Source of the DNA: Zychaea mexicana
Taxonomy: Eukaryota > Mucoromycota > Mucoromycetes > Mucorales > Lichtheimiaceae
DNA length: 64,000 nucleotides
Assembly (NCBI RefSeq): GCF_025766255.1
Contig: NW_026516719.1
Coordinates: 1-64,000, forward strand
Reading direction: 5' to 3'
The stretch's first letter is position 1; each line of letters opens with the position of its first letter. Shown in pieces: positions 46,856-59,519 of this stretch. The notes below the pieces were generated by a model, which was not told where the DNA came from, did not search any database, and saw only the letters and a list, made by a program, of their open reading frames with translations. Both the position numbers and the translations under genes were made by a program.

Positions 46856-49800
46856 ATGTTGGAGTCTCTAGTCGCGTCCATCCTTAATCGGTTCCTGGGA
46901 AATTACGTTTCCAATTTAAATTACGATCAGCTTAATATTGGTATTTGGAATGGTAAGCCTGCCCTTTTGCTCTCGGTATTTCGAGATGCTATAGTGAAAG
47001 TGTATGACCTGTGCTTTTACGATTACTCGTGCGAAAAAAAAAATATAAGTTTACTTATGCAGTCAACGAATTCAACCAGGGGAGGCGAATCTTCGAGATT
47101 TGAAACTTCGGCGAGAAGCACTTGACAAACTTGATCTCCCCATTGATGTTTTGGAAGGTACAGAAAAGAATAGCCTTAAGCTGTTTCAAATATATTGCGG
47201 TTTAACGATCCTCCTATTTTCCGTTCTTTTTTAAAACTAACCCTTTCGTACAACATCGAATTTATAGGATACCTTGGACAGCTTACGTTAAGTATCCCTT
47301 GGTCAAACTTGAAAACAAAGCCTGTCAAAGTTTTTGTAGAAAATGTGTACTTGCTGGCAGTGCCAAAAACAGAAACATCGGTATGTAACAGTGTAACTAC
47401 GCAAAAGAGCTGTTGTGGTGTTCTGTCATTTGAAGTTTGAATCCATTATGTCGTACACGTAGATATCTTTGGAAGAGGAGGAAGAACGTGCCCAATCGCT
47501 TAAGCAGCGCAGATTAGACACTGCAGATCTTATAAGCAAATCGTCTAAACAAGGCGAACAAAAAGATCAATCAGATGAAGGAAATGATGGTTTCATCAGC
47601 CAGCTCACGACCAAGATTGTCGATAATCTGCAAGTTTCCATCAAGAATATTCATTTGCGATTCGAGGATAACGTGTCTGATCCAGGTCACCCCTTTGCTG
47701 CGGGCATCACGTTGAAGGAACTATCTGCCGTATCTACTGATGGTGAGTGGCATCCGACATTTATTAATGAGATGACCAACACGATCCACAAGGTAAGTAG
47801 ATGACTTTCGTGTTAGTGAAGTTGCTGTGGGTTTTTTGCATAAAGTTCTGAGTTCTAATGACATCGATACAGCTTGCAACGTTGCACTCGCTTTCAGTGT
47901 ATTGGAACACCGATGCGCGATCTCTTGCAGGCTTACCGCATGAAGAAGCAACACGAGTCTATACCGATTTGGTACAGTGCCGACGGAAGCAGGAGTATAT
48001 TTACAAATCTAATCGATTTGTTATTATCGAATAACTGCATCATAGATTCCAGATGGGTCCAATGATACCACCAGTGATGCTGAACACCAATACATCTTGA
48101 AACCCGTTTCAGGCACTGGCAAGGTACATATTTAAATTTCTATACATTTCCCCAGCGTCAAAGATGGGTGCTCACATGTTCGTGCAGGTGAAACTCAACA
48201 AGCAATTCGGCAAAGATGTTGCCAAGACCGATGTGACGCTATTATTCGAAGAACTTGGAATTTGTTTGGATGATCATCAATATCGCGACGCTATCCTGTT
48301 GGTCGACCTGTTTCATGCCAATTTGAAGAAACAAAAGGTTTGAATTCTTATACATCATACTAAACTAAATACAAGAGTGTGGATTGAAACCTTTATCTAA
48401 CCCTGATCAACTTCGTATATCTTTACGTTTTAATTAGTACTTGAAATACCACCCAGGCAAAGGCGCAAAACCTAAAACAAATCCGCGAGCGTATTGGAAA
48501 TTTGCACAGGATGCTGTCCTATCCGAAATACACGAGCGTCATTACAAGTGGACTTGGGACCATTTTCGAACAAGGAGAGATCAGCGAAAAGCTTATATCG
48601 AAAGTTATTCTGCATCAAAATTGAACAAGGCGACACCAGAGCAAAAAGAGAAGCTGGAGAAGTTGGAAAGGGATTTAAGTTTCGAGGATATCCGGTTTTA
48701 CCGTAGTCTCGCTCGGAGCAAGCTGAAGCGTGAAAAGATCAAAATTGGTGAGGAGATATCTCTAGTCCTTTCTTTATTTTTCTACCACAAACATGCTGCT
48801 TATCATAAGGCTTATATAGAGCAAGAGAAAAAGAAAGCAGCGAATGAAAACAAAGGCTGGTTTAGTTCGTGGTGGTCTGGCTCTACCAACACAAGCTCTG
48901 ATAAGAATGGGGATGATTCGGTATGTTGGTTACGATATGGGATTGGCTTATGCGCTACATATATGCGTATCTAATAATTGATGATCCGGATGTTTAGGGC
49001 GAACAAATTGTGATGACAGAGGAGCAAAAACGTGAGCTATATGAAGCTATCGACTATGACGAAGAAAAAGCCAGCATAGCAGCCTCTGTAGACATGCCGA
49101 AAGATGTAAGTAGCGGTGCTGCTTCAGTGATGGCTCGATCGTGGCACTAATATTAAATTCATCGCTTGGTAGACCAAAAAACTCTTGATCAATACCAAAC
49201 TTAATCGAGGCTCGCTGACTCTAATGAAGCACAACGGATCCGATCAATCACGCAGAGATTTGACATCCTTGGTCTTTGACACTGTCACAGCCGATGTTAT
49301 CCAGTATATTGAGTCGGCCAGAATTGCAGTAGGTCTTGGAGATTTACGCTTATATGACAACCTTACGCCTAAAACAATCTATCCACAACTAATTGGAGCA
49401 AGAAGTCGAGATGGAACAGGGTAAGTTTGCAAGAATGAAAACACGGGATCAAATTAGATAAATAAGCGTCACACATTATTAACTTTAAAAAAATAGGCGC
49501 TCTCTCGCTGAGGCACCAACAGATCCACAAGCTTCATCCCATTCTGGAGCTCTAAGTGCAGAAGCAGGAAATATAAAGAACGAACCACTTTTCAAAGCTG
49601 TCATTGAGCACAAGCCCTTTGATCATATCGCAGACAATGCGATTAAATTATCCACCAAACGATTGGAGATCATTTATAACCCAGCAATTGTCAAGGGCAT
49701 CATGGATTTCTTTAAACCGCCCGATAACAATGCAGAAAGTATCAACGCCCTTCTCGAGGTTGCTGGAGACACGTTTGAAGAATTAAAACAGCAAACACGC

Positions 49801-52800
49801 GCAGGCTTGGAATATGCTTTGGATCAACATACAACACTTGATATCGATTTCGACATGGACGCACCACTCATCATTATACCCGAAAGGTATCTAATCAACT
49901 ATGGCTAAAACTTTATATAAGAAAGCACCATATGCTAATGTTGATTTGAAATACTATCAGCTGTGTCAAACGCAATACAGCATGTATGATCATTGACGCT
50001 GGACACATTCACGTGGATAGCGAGTTAACAGATCCGGGACTCGTTCACGATTTAAAGAGTAAGAAGCATAGCAAGGAAGACTATCAGAAGCTCGAGTCGC
50101 TTATGTACGATAAGTTCCGAGTCGGACTATCACAGACCAAGTTGCTCATTGCAACAGATGTCGAGGACTGCCTAGCACAACAGCAAGGGACGCGTGACGG
50201 TCATGCTCATGTCATTGAACGGATTGATATGAATTTCCTTGTTGAGTTATGTATCCTACAACGCGCTGCACAGTTTACAAAGTTGAAGGTGTCTGGAGAT
50301 TTGCCGTTACTTTCACTCAGCATTTCCGATACGAAATACAAGATTCTTATGCGAATGATCGATCTTATTCTCGACAGCATTTCAGACGACGATGCCAAGG
50401 CTGTAGCACAAGCGCAAAATGTCGAGAGCCAGAAACAGCAACAACGGCAACAGTTCCATGATTACTTGCAAACGTCCTGGACCAACAAAAATAACCAGCG
50501 AGACCTATGGATATCAGACACAGAGAGCGAAGCCAGCAGCTCTGAACCATCATCATCGATTACGATGCAACGGCAACGATCTGCTGATATCAGCACTCCC
50601 TTGTCCAGTTCATCAAGCTCGTACATGGGCGGCAGTATGCGATATCAGCAGGAACAGTTTCGCTTTGCTTTTCAAGTTAATAAAGTGTCAGCGACGGTGT
50701 ATGAGACATCTAGCAATGGTGACGATGTGCTGCTATGCGAGCTGAACTTGGATATGTTTAAGCTTGAATTCCTCAATCGACCATTCGATATGCTCGTCGA
50801 TGTATCGCTCCGCTCACTCAACATTGTGGATAAAATGGAACATGGTGACGAGTTCCATTATCTGGTAACGTCTGATACCTCATCTGGAGACAGGGCGCCG
50901 GACGAAAACCTTGTAAGCGTGAAGTACATGCAAGTCAACCGTACACATCCGATGTATCAAGAAATTTACCATGGCTTCGATCAAACAGTGGAGATTGCAT
51001 TATCGACACTCAATATTGTGGTGACAAGAAGCTCGATCTTGACATTGTACAACTTTGTTCTGAACACATTTGCCGGCCCACCTGGTTCTGTCGAGCAAGA
51101 ATCACAGAAAGATGCCTCTAGTTCCAAGTCAGCAAAGCGTCTTTCTTCCGGCTCTGTTGTGTCAACAACAAAAGACGAGGAAGAAAAGCAGAATGCGTCT
51201 TCGAGCAACACAATCAAAGTTACCGTTCACATGGACAGCTTGGATTTAATCCTCAACGATGATGGCAAACGTCTTGGAACAGCCATCCTCTCATACGGCG
51301 ATCTCACAGTCTTGCTCTACCCAAACACGCTCAAAGTTTCTGGAAGGTTTGGGAACTTAAAATTAACGGATGACACGGTGATACGCGGGCACGCGCAATC
51401 GAAGGATATTGAACATGGTGCATCCGAAGTCCATCTACTGACGATTCAAGGAGACGAGCTTGCTGATTTTATATACGAGACTTTTGACCGAGAGTCGTCA
51501 ACGTTCCCTGGATACGACTCGCGGTTTTATCTTCATATGGGTGCCTTCCAGTTCATGCTTTTGGATACGGTGAAACCAACTTTGGACTTTTTGAGCGAGT
51601 TCTTAGAGATGAAGACTGTGTACGACGCTGCACGAGAGGCTGCTGCACAGCAGATGCAGGAAACTGACACACGAATGCACTATGACATCACCATCAAGAG
51701 TCCAGTTGTGATTTTCCCTGTGAGCGAGAACGACGACACAGTAATTGCCAATCTTGGTGAAATTAGAGCTGCCAACGAATTTGTAAATGTCAAGCGCAGA
51801 CGGACTGGTGACCTCAATGTCGAGCCCAAGGAGTTGGCCATGACCAAGATTCTGTGTGGCCTCTATACGATTAGTCTTCACTCAAGATCGATCGTAAAAA
51901 CCAAAGGAGAGCAACGCGAGCGAATTCTGCCTATCATTGATAATCTAAATATCACATTTGATATTCAAAGCCCTGAGAAAGCAGCTCCAGAATGGGGACC
52001 AGCGACGAGCATTATCGGTCATATATCAGATGTCCGGATGGCGCTCACCGAAAATCAGTACAAGTGGCTGCTGGATATATACAACAAAGTCATGTCCACA
52101 TTTCTGGCTGGAGAAAATGATGCAAATGGCGAGGTTAATGACGATGAGGGGGAGGATGTTACGGGCCAAAGCGTTCACTCTTCTCAGTTTAGTCAGCTAC
52201 AGAAGCAGCATAGACAGCCGATTCGAGGAGATGAAAAGGCGCCAGCAACTGACAAGAAAAAGAAGAAAAAGAAGAGTGTCTCTATCCAGCTTGATATGGT
52301 CATGGACGTGGATACAGTGTGTCTCGAAATCCTATCAGGCCCTGATTTGGATTTTAAGGATTGGGGCAAGCAGCGACTGGCACGGCTGGCATTCAATGGC
52401 ACATCAATGAAGATGCAAACACATTCGGACACATCGCTCCTTCTTGAAGTACGGATGAACTCGATAACTTTTACCGATACAAGACAAGATTCTCAGTCCC
52501 AGTTTAAGGATATCATGTCGGCGTCGCATTTGTCTGGTGCCCCTCAATTACAAGTGCAACTACAAATGCCGGCCCAGGACGAAGAGCAGATCATGTTTGT
52601 TCGTGCTACTGTCGACTCGCCCAAGATCGTACTCTCCCTTGATTATGTATTTTTGCTGGTCAACTTCTTTATGAAGCCGTTTGCACCGGAGCCGACTACC
52701 GAAGCGCAAGCCTTCGCCAAGACGCAACGCGAGCGCTTAAACAACATCACCGGAAATCAACGTGATCAGGCGCGAAGGAAGTCAACAGCCCCTGGAACGA

Positions 52801-55800
52801 ATGGATCCAACAAGAAGGCTCGCTCCATTGCATCGTCCAAAAAAACAGAACAGCAGAGACAGCAACAGCAAGCACAGCCCATGCAGCTACATTACAGCGT
52901 CAATGTGGTCGATGTCCAGGTGGCATGCTTGGCAAAGCCAGAAGTTACATCGTCTGAGGCCATTATTTTCTCCTTCAAAGAGCTATCAGCGGTTCAAAAG
53001 CAATCGCTGACCTGCAAGTTGGGCAGTATTGGCATGGTCCTTTGCCGAATGGATGTGCGAGACGAATCTTCTTTGCCGTTTATACATGAGTTTGATATCG
53101 ATCTCAAGATGGAAACCTCATCCAATATGCCCGGTTCCAATATCACGGTGATTGACATTGACGTAGAACCGTTGATCGTACGTCTGTCCTACAATGATGC
53201 CATGCTTGTACTTGACATTATCAACAAGGCGATTGCATTAATGGGTGCTGGAGGCTCGCAAAAACCTGCCGGTGCACAAGGATATGACGATGGTTCCTTT
53301 AGTAATCAGCAACAAAGCCTTGCTTTGCCTGAAAGCGGAGCGCAGGACAACAACGATAAAAACCAAGAAAATGCTTGGGCAATCAGCCGACAGCAAAAGA
53401 TTGAGCCATATATTGTCATGACTAAGGAATCTGTAAGTCAACATATACATATTACTTCCATCCAGCATAAAATATCACTAATACAGATGTGTGCGTGCTT
53501 GTTTAGCTTAAAGCTCGATTCCAAGGCCTACAATTCACGCTGATTGAAGATTTACATGATTTGCCTTTCATTGACGCTATGCTGCAGCCATTCACAGTCA
53601 ATGCGTCCGATTGGTCTAGTGCTGTAAGTTTTCTTCAAGTGAAAATACTCATAGCAAAAATAAACATATCAAAGACTAACAGGCCATCTTATATACAACT
53701 TATTAGCTCTCTGCGGATGTATTCTTCAATATGTCTGCCAGCAGTTTTAACTTTAGAAATTCGCATTGGGAACCTGTGATTGAACCATATGGCTTCGGTA
53801 TTAAAGTCTCCCAAGATGCAGCGACCAAGAGCATGCAGATAGGAGTTGAATCAAACGAATTTTTGAATCTAAATATAACCCATGCGTTCCTGGAAACTAT
53901 GATGGCAGTTTCCGGCAGTATGTTTGAGGAACAGGTAGGAAAAAGAACATATATTGATACGGTACTTGAATATTGACACATAAATTATATCTGTTTAACT
54001 GTAGCCCTTGTCCGACAGTGGCCAAAAGCAAGTACGACCCTATCTAATCCGAAACTATACGGGTCACGAAATCCGCTTCTGGAACATGTCGGATGACGCG
54101 CAAAAAGAAGGCGGCATCGACAATCGAATGTATAAGCTACAGAGTGGTGAAGAAAAGCCTTGGACTTTCCGCGATTGGAAACGCCGTAGAGAGGTAAAGA
54201 TCAGGAACTGTTTTCTCTTATCACAGCAAAAGATAAAGCTGACATTTTTACTTATCCAGCGTACGAACTTGGGCAAGAATTTGCTTGGCGTTCAAGTCGA
54301 AGCTTTTGATTGGGAAAGTTTCCAACACATCCCTCTGGATCAAGAAGGGCAACACTCGTACAGAATGAAACCGGAAGTGAGGGGTGTCTCTCATCGCCTT
54401 ATTGTTGATATCCAGCTCAAGAACCATGTCAAGCAAGTGACATTCCGCAGTGGCCTAGTCATCCAGAACCACGCGGCAGAGGGTATCAAAGTAGCTCTGG
54501 TCAATGCGAAGCGAAAATTTATGTCTCCCCAGTGGCACGTTGGTATGATATCTTCAACATTGTAACTTGTAGATAAAGAAACAACGAGCTCACCGAGAAA
54601 TCTGTACCACACATTTACCTTAGCACCCGGTGGTGAACAAGTGGTCCCAATCGAACTGGTGTATGATTATTGGCTGGTTGCGAAACCTGCAGAAGGTACA
54701 TTTTCATATCATGGAAGCCTAAGAACACTTATTTACAAATACATTCCTATTTAATGAAATAGGCGACTATCACTGGAGCCAACCTGGAGTCCATTGGTCT
54801 GACATTACGCATCCTGATGGACCGAGATCTATATCGTGCGGTCCACCGTCTTCTGATTCGGATGCTTTTAAATACCAGATCAATGGCGTGTACGACAAAC
54901 TGAATCCGATTGCAAGGTAGACCTTTTGTAAAGGCCAGCTTCTTGTTCATGACCATTTTCTAATTTTCTTACATATATTAGAGAATATCCAATTATGGCA
55001 ATTCAGATCGATGCTCCTATTGAGTTGGAGAACTCGTTACCATTCCCAATTTCTTTCGAGATGGCAGACAAAACACAGGGAGTTTCATTTCAAGATACTA
55101 TTGCTAAAGGTGGAAACTGTCATGTACACACGATCAGCAACTATAACCACGTAGCGCTCAGTATTGAGGTGCCTGGTACACGTAAGTAGAAAGCTAATAA
55201 AGGTCTGACGACAAGGATTCAAAAAATATTAAGCTTAATAGTGATAATAGATTATATGCCCAGTCAATTGGTTGATTTGGATCTCGACGAAGACTCGTCA
55301 AAGGCAGGAACTAGGATCCAGCCCATTGAGCTATTAGATAAGGATGGCCGACACCCGCTACACTTACAGCTCAGTATAGCGTACGTTAGAATTAGATAAT
55401 TGAACGGGTGTTATGATGTGGTCTGAGCTAACGTCTTCTTATTTAATTATCCTCTTATAATCATACAGGCGGCTATCAAAAGCCAATAATGCGCTTTATA
55501 TCAAAATTTATACACCGTACTTGATCCTCAACAAATCCCGTCAACCTATTTCTCTCAAGTCACGTATCAGCCATCGACAGTCTAAACATCTGATCTACGA
55601 AATTCCTGCAGCACCTGACCATGATGAACTTGTATGTCTGTATATATTCAAAGATCAGAAAACGATTTTCTAAATATTCTATCCTATCATTAGATCAATC
55701 CTTTCATGTTCTCTTTCCCAGAAATGGATCGCAAGAACCGTGTACAGCTGGCAGTCAATGAATCCAAGTGGAGTGATCCCCTCAGCTTCGAAGCAGTTGG

Positions 55801-58800
55801 AAGCATACAGGATGTGACACTACCAACAACGGACAACGTTCATCAGATACACTTGGGTGTGCACGTAGAGGAAGGTGTTGGAATGGTACGTATTTATTAC
55901 ATAAAATAGCTCTTTCTTTCTGCTTTTATCCAGCTTACTAAAGTGTTGATCTGATCCTATCCTCCAGTATCATATGACCCGGCTGGTCACCATTTCGCCT
56001 CGTTTTATTCTAAAAAATAATTTGGGTGACAAAATCAAGTATAGCGAGTTTGGTGTGCCGACAGATGACTCCATATCGATCATTGAGAATGGACAGAGAG
56101 TGCCTCTGTATCACTTGTCCAAGTCGAATATACGCTGGCTCTGTCTTTGCCAAGATCAAGAAGGGGCTTTGTGGTACGTAATACATCAACAGCAGATTTT
56201 CAAGAAAGGAGATGGAATCATTAACGATAATGTTTAAAAAGGTCCTCGCCCTTTGATATGCAGCAAATTGGCGATACACATATAAAATTAGAAGTTACTG
56301 GTGAAAGTCGGCCCATGCTGGTGCGTATTTCTATCGTCCTCAAAGACGCTGCAATCTTTATATTCCTGGAGCGCGAAGAAACCTGGCCATACTTGGTCAT
56401 CAACCTGTCGAGTGTCCCTGTCACATTTTCTCAAACAGACACTGGTTTGGAAGATTACAAACTCAAGGATCGCCAACGAAAAGCGCTACCTCAAGCAAGG
56501 CAATTCTCACTCGAGCCTCATGATCGAATGGAATACTCCTGGTGTATGCCTGTTGCTCATGATAAGCGTATCCAGCTTGACGTGTTTGGAAAGAAACGCG
56601 ATGTCAATTTCCAAGCTATTGGTACTCAGATGCCACTACGCTATAAGGTATTTTCTGCATTGTGCGGTGGAAAATGGAAGTGCTGTATATAAGGGTATGT
56701 TATTTAAAATGATGACTAACATGGCAACAATAACAACAACAACAACAACAACAGAGACAAGCACAGCAGCATCGTTCCAGCCCAGTTTCTTCACGTCCTA
56801 TCATGTCAATTGATGTTATTGCTCGCGACGCGGCGTTGGTATTGGTATTAAGTGATTTTAATCCAGAAATCAGTCTTTACCAGCCAAAGTCGTCAGGGGC
56901 ATCTGTTTCCGCTACTAGTTCGCGTGAAGCAAGCTCACGAGAGGGAAGTTTGCGTGACACATTTGAAACAGTGGAAGTGGATTATGTCGTCAACTATTCC
57001 TTTGAGCTAAACTTGGCCGGCATTGGTATATCCGTCGTTAACAAACGGATGCAGGTGTGTATTTTATCTCGTCGACAGTATCATCCGAACAGATAAAGCT
57101 CTCCATATATACTTACTACTTACTTATATTCAGGAAATGGCCTATGCTACGATCCGGGCTCTTGAGTTCAAATACACTGATTCTAATTTGTATCAATCAG
57201 TACGCGCTAGTATTCAGTGGTTACAGGTTAGTAGTTGAAAATATGTTTCTCTTTTGTACATGGCTCTCTTGGGAATTGCCAAGTAAATTGCTTTCGATTA
57301 TTTTTTTTCTAGGTTGATAACCAGTTTCATGGCTCGCTCCATCCCATTTTATGCTTCCCGACAACACTTCCTAAGAATGTCACGGAGCAAGAAACACACC
57401 CAACATTCCATATGGCGCTTGACAAGATAAAAGATGAAGCTCATGGTGTGTACAACTTTAAGGTCTTCTCTATCCTTTTACAAGAGATGACATTTGCTGC
57501 AGACGAGGATTTCCTGTACTGTCTCATGGAGTTTGCTCAGTTCTCTAGTACTCCCCAAGAAATCAAAATCGAGTGAGTTGATTTTTCATATTATATGCTC
57601 GTGGTTCGGCAAACGTAGAATGTCCCACTCAACGGCTTCTCTATAGTGAAACGGCGCTATTCAGTACACGAATTGCGGAACCTGTGGTTCAGAATACGCC
57701 CGCATTGTACTATTTCCAAGAGTTCTGCATCCAGCCTATGCGTTTAAACCTTGCATTCTCGAGAACTGATCGGATTAACGCGATCGATGAAGAGTAAGCT
57801 AGAAGCCCGCTGTTTCTTCACTCAGTTTAGGGATGTAAAAGGCAGGAAGATGACCATGTCTATTAATTCGTATTTGCTTCTGATAAAAATAGCGACGAGG
57901 TTGGGAGATCGCCCTTGCGCTACGTCTTTGACGTATTCACCATGACTATTGGAAACGTGAACGTAAGCAATACTACCAAATTGAGTTTCTTCTTTGAATT
58001 CATGCTAAAAAAATTGTTTACTTCTTCTCAGGACGCTCCAATTAAGCTGAATGCGCTAATCGTTGAAAACCTGCGCGTTAGCTACGAAGACTTAATGGAT
58101 CGTATCATGCTCCATTACCGCGGGGAGATTATCTATCAAGTTCACAGAGTGCTGGGTAGTGTGGACGTTATTGGTAACCCAGTGGGCTTGTTCTCAAATT
58201 TGAGTTCTGGGTTCGGCGAGCTCTTCTACGAACCCTATCAAGGCTTTATCATGAGTGATCGCCCACAAGATCTAGGTATTGGTATTGCTAGAGTAAGTGA
58301 TTTTTTTATTTGGTATCTAGTCATGTAAATCACAGAGAAGCGTTATAACAGTTTTTTGTTATATAATCCAGGGCGTGGGTGGTCTTGCGAAAAAGGTTCT
58401 TTTTGGCGTGTCGGACAGTATGAGCCGCATCACCGGAAGTATTGGCAAAGGTCTATCCGCAGCAACATTGGATAAAAAATTCCAAGATCGCCGCCGAATT
58501 AATCTTGCTCGCAACAAACCCCAGCATGCTTTCTATGGCGTTTCTCAAGGAGTTGGTTACTTTGGCTTGAGTATTGCCAGCGGTGTTGCGGGTCTTTACG
58601 TATGTATTATCCAAGTCGAGTGGGTGTTTTTTCGCAGCCATGTCTAAAATTCCAAATTGATTTTTGTTAACTTGGATCCTATTTAGAAACGACCTCTGGA
58701 AGGTGCTGAAAGCGGCGGTGTAGTTGGTTTCGCAGGCGGCGTCGGTCGTGGTCTCGTTGGTGTAGTGACGAAACCTTTCGTCGGTTTCTTTGATATGGCT

Positions 58801-59346
58801 AGCAATGTCACAGCCGGTGTTCGTGAAACCACCACGATCTTTGATCCCAATGACATCACCCGTGAGCGCTTACCGCGTTATGTTGGCATTGATGGTATTC
58901 TCAGAGTATGTGCTCTTTCTGTTTGCTAATTATCAGTCCGACCTATTGTCGCTATCATTTTCGAGACTCATATTTTCTGGTACGCTTAGTCATACTCTCA
59001 AAGGGAAGCGTTAGGGCAGCTATGGCTCAAGGAGCTCAAAGGAGCACGTTATTTCCACGATACTTACATTGCGCACTCCACGGCTCAGTCGGATGAAAAA
59101 ATAGCGATTCTGACTTATCAACGAATCATATTTGTCGGTATACGCAAAGGAGACGTCGAATACGACATCGGACTCGATCAAATAGAATCTCTAGTCCACT
59201 CGGTGGATGGTATCCATTTGCGACTTAAGCAACCTACGACGCGTACAATGACATTACCAATTGATGAGGAGACAAGCAGGGAGTGGCTTGCAACAAAAAT
59301 CCAGAACACGATGGACCAAAGAAAAGAGGATAAAGGACGGCAGTAA
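46856..59346 (+). CDS. VPS13: VPS13 bridge-type lipid transfer protein
   Basis: Thirty-four exons over 12.5 kb make about 3,299 aa (yeast Vps13 is 3,144). The N-terminal chorein domain reads MLESLVASILNRFLGNYV, then DLKLRREALDKLDLPIDV and FVENVYLLA. A very large exon 13 (49961-53432) encodes residues about 701-1858 of the hydrophobic groove and Ser/Gln-rich loops. The VAB (Vps13 adaptor-binding) region spans roughly residues 1970-2660. The C-terminal ATG2-like region starts near YEDLMDRIMLHYR, followed by GNPVGLFSNLSSGFGELFYE and RPQDLGIGIARGVGG. The last exon codes a PH-like end (DEKIAILTYQRIIFVG). Vps13 moves phospholipids between membranes at contact sites (ER, mitochondria, vacuole, endosome). 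Two introns are odd: one of 30 nt (54543-54572) and one of 72 nt with no stop (48748-48819). It converges on FUN30. Confidence 0.95.
56732..56754. repeat. ACA/CAA triplet run at a VPS13 3' splice site
   Basis: A pure AAC/ACA run ends in the AG chosen as acceptor of VPS13 intron 25. The first exon codons after it are AGACAAGCACAGCAGCAT, also CAG/CAA-rich. The run may be variable and may blur acceptor choice. Confidence 0.75.
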
Positions 59347-59519
59347 AATACCTTTTTGTATATATGCATGTCGCATGTACCATTCATAGTTCGAGAAGAA
59401 AAAAAACATCAAGAAACGAAGAGATATGCATTATTGATATATATGATTGTTGAAGAGATGCAAGGGATGATATGAACGTAGTGTATGAAAGAAAATTGAA
59501 AAACAACAGAACAATGATA

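Noticed and set aside
54008..54565. Continuous 185-codon frame across VPS13 intron 16
   Set aside because: 54194-54259 is open in frame but has donor GAG/GTAAAG and acceptor ATCCAG. Removing it gives a continuous VAB region, so I treated it as an intron.
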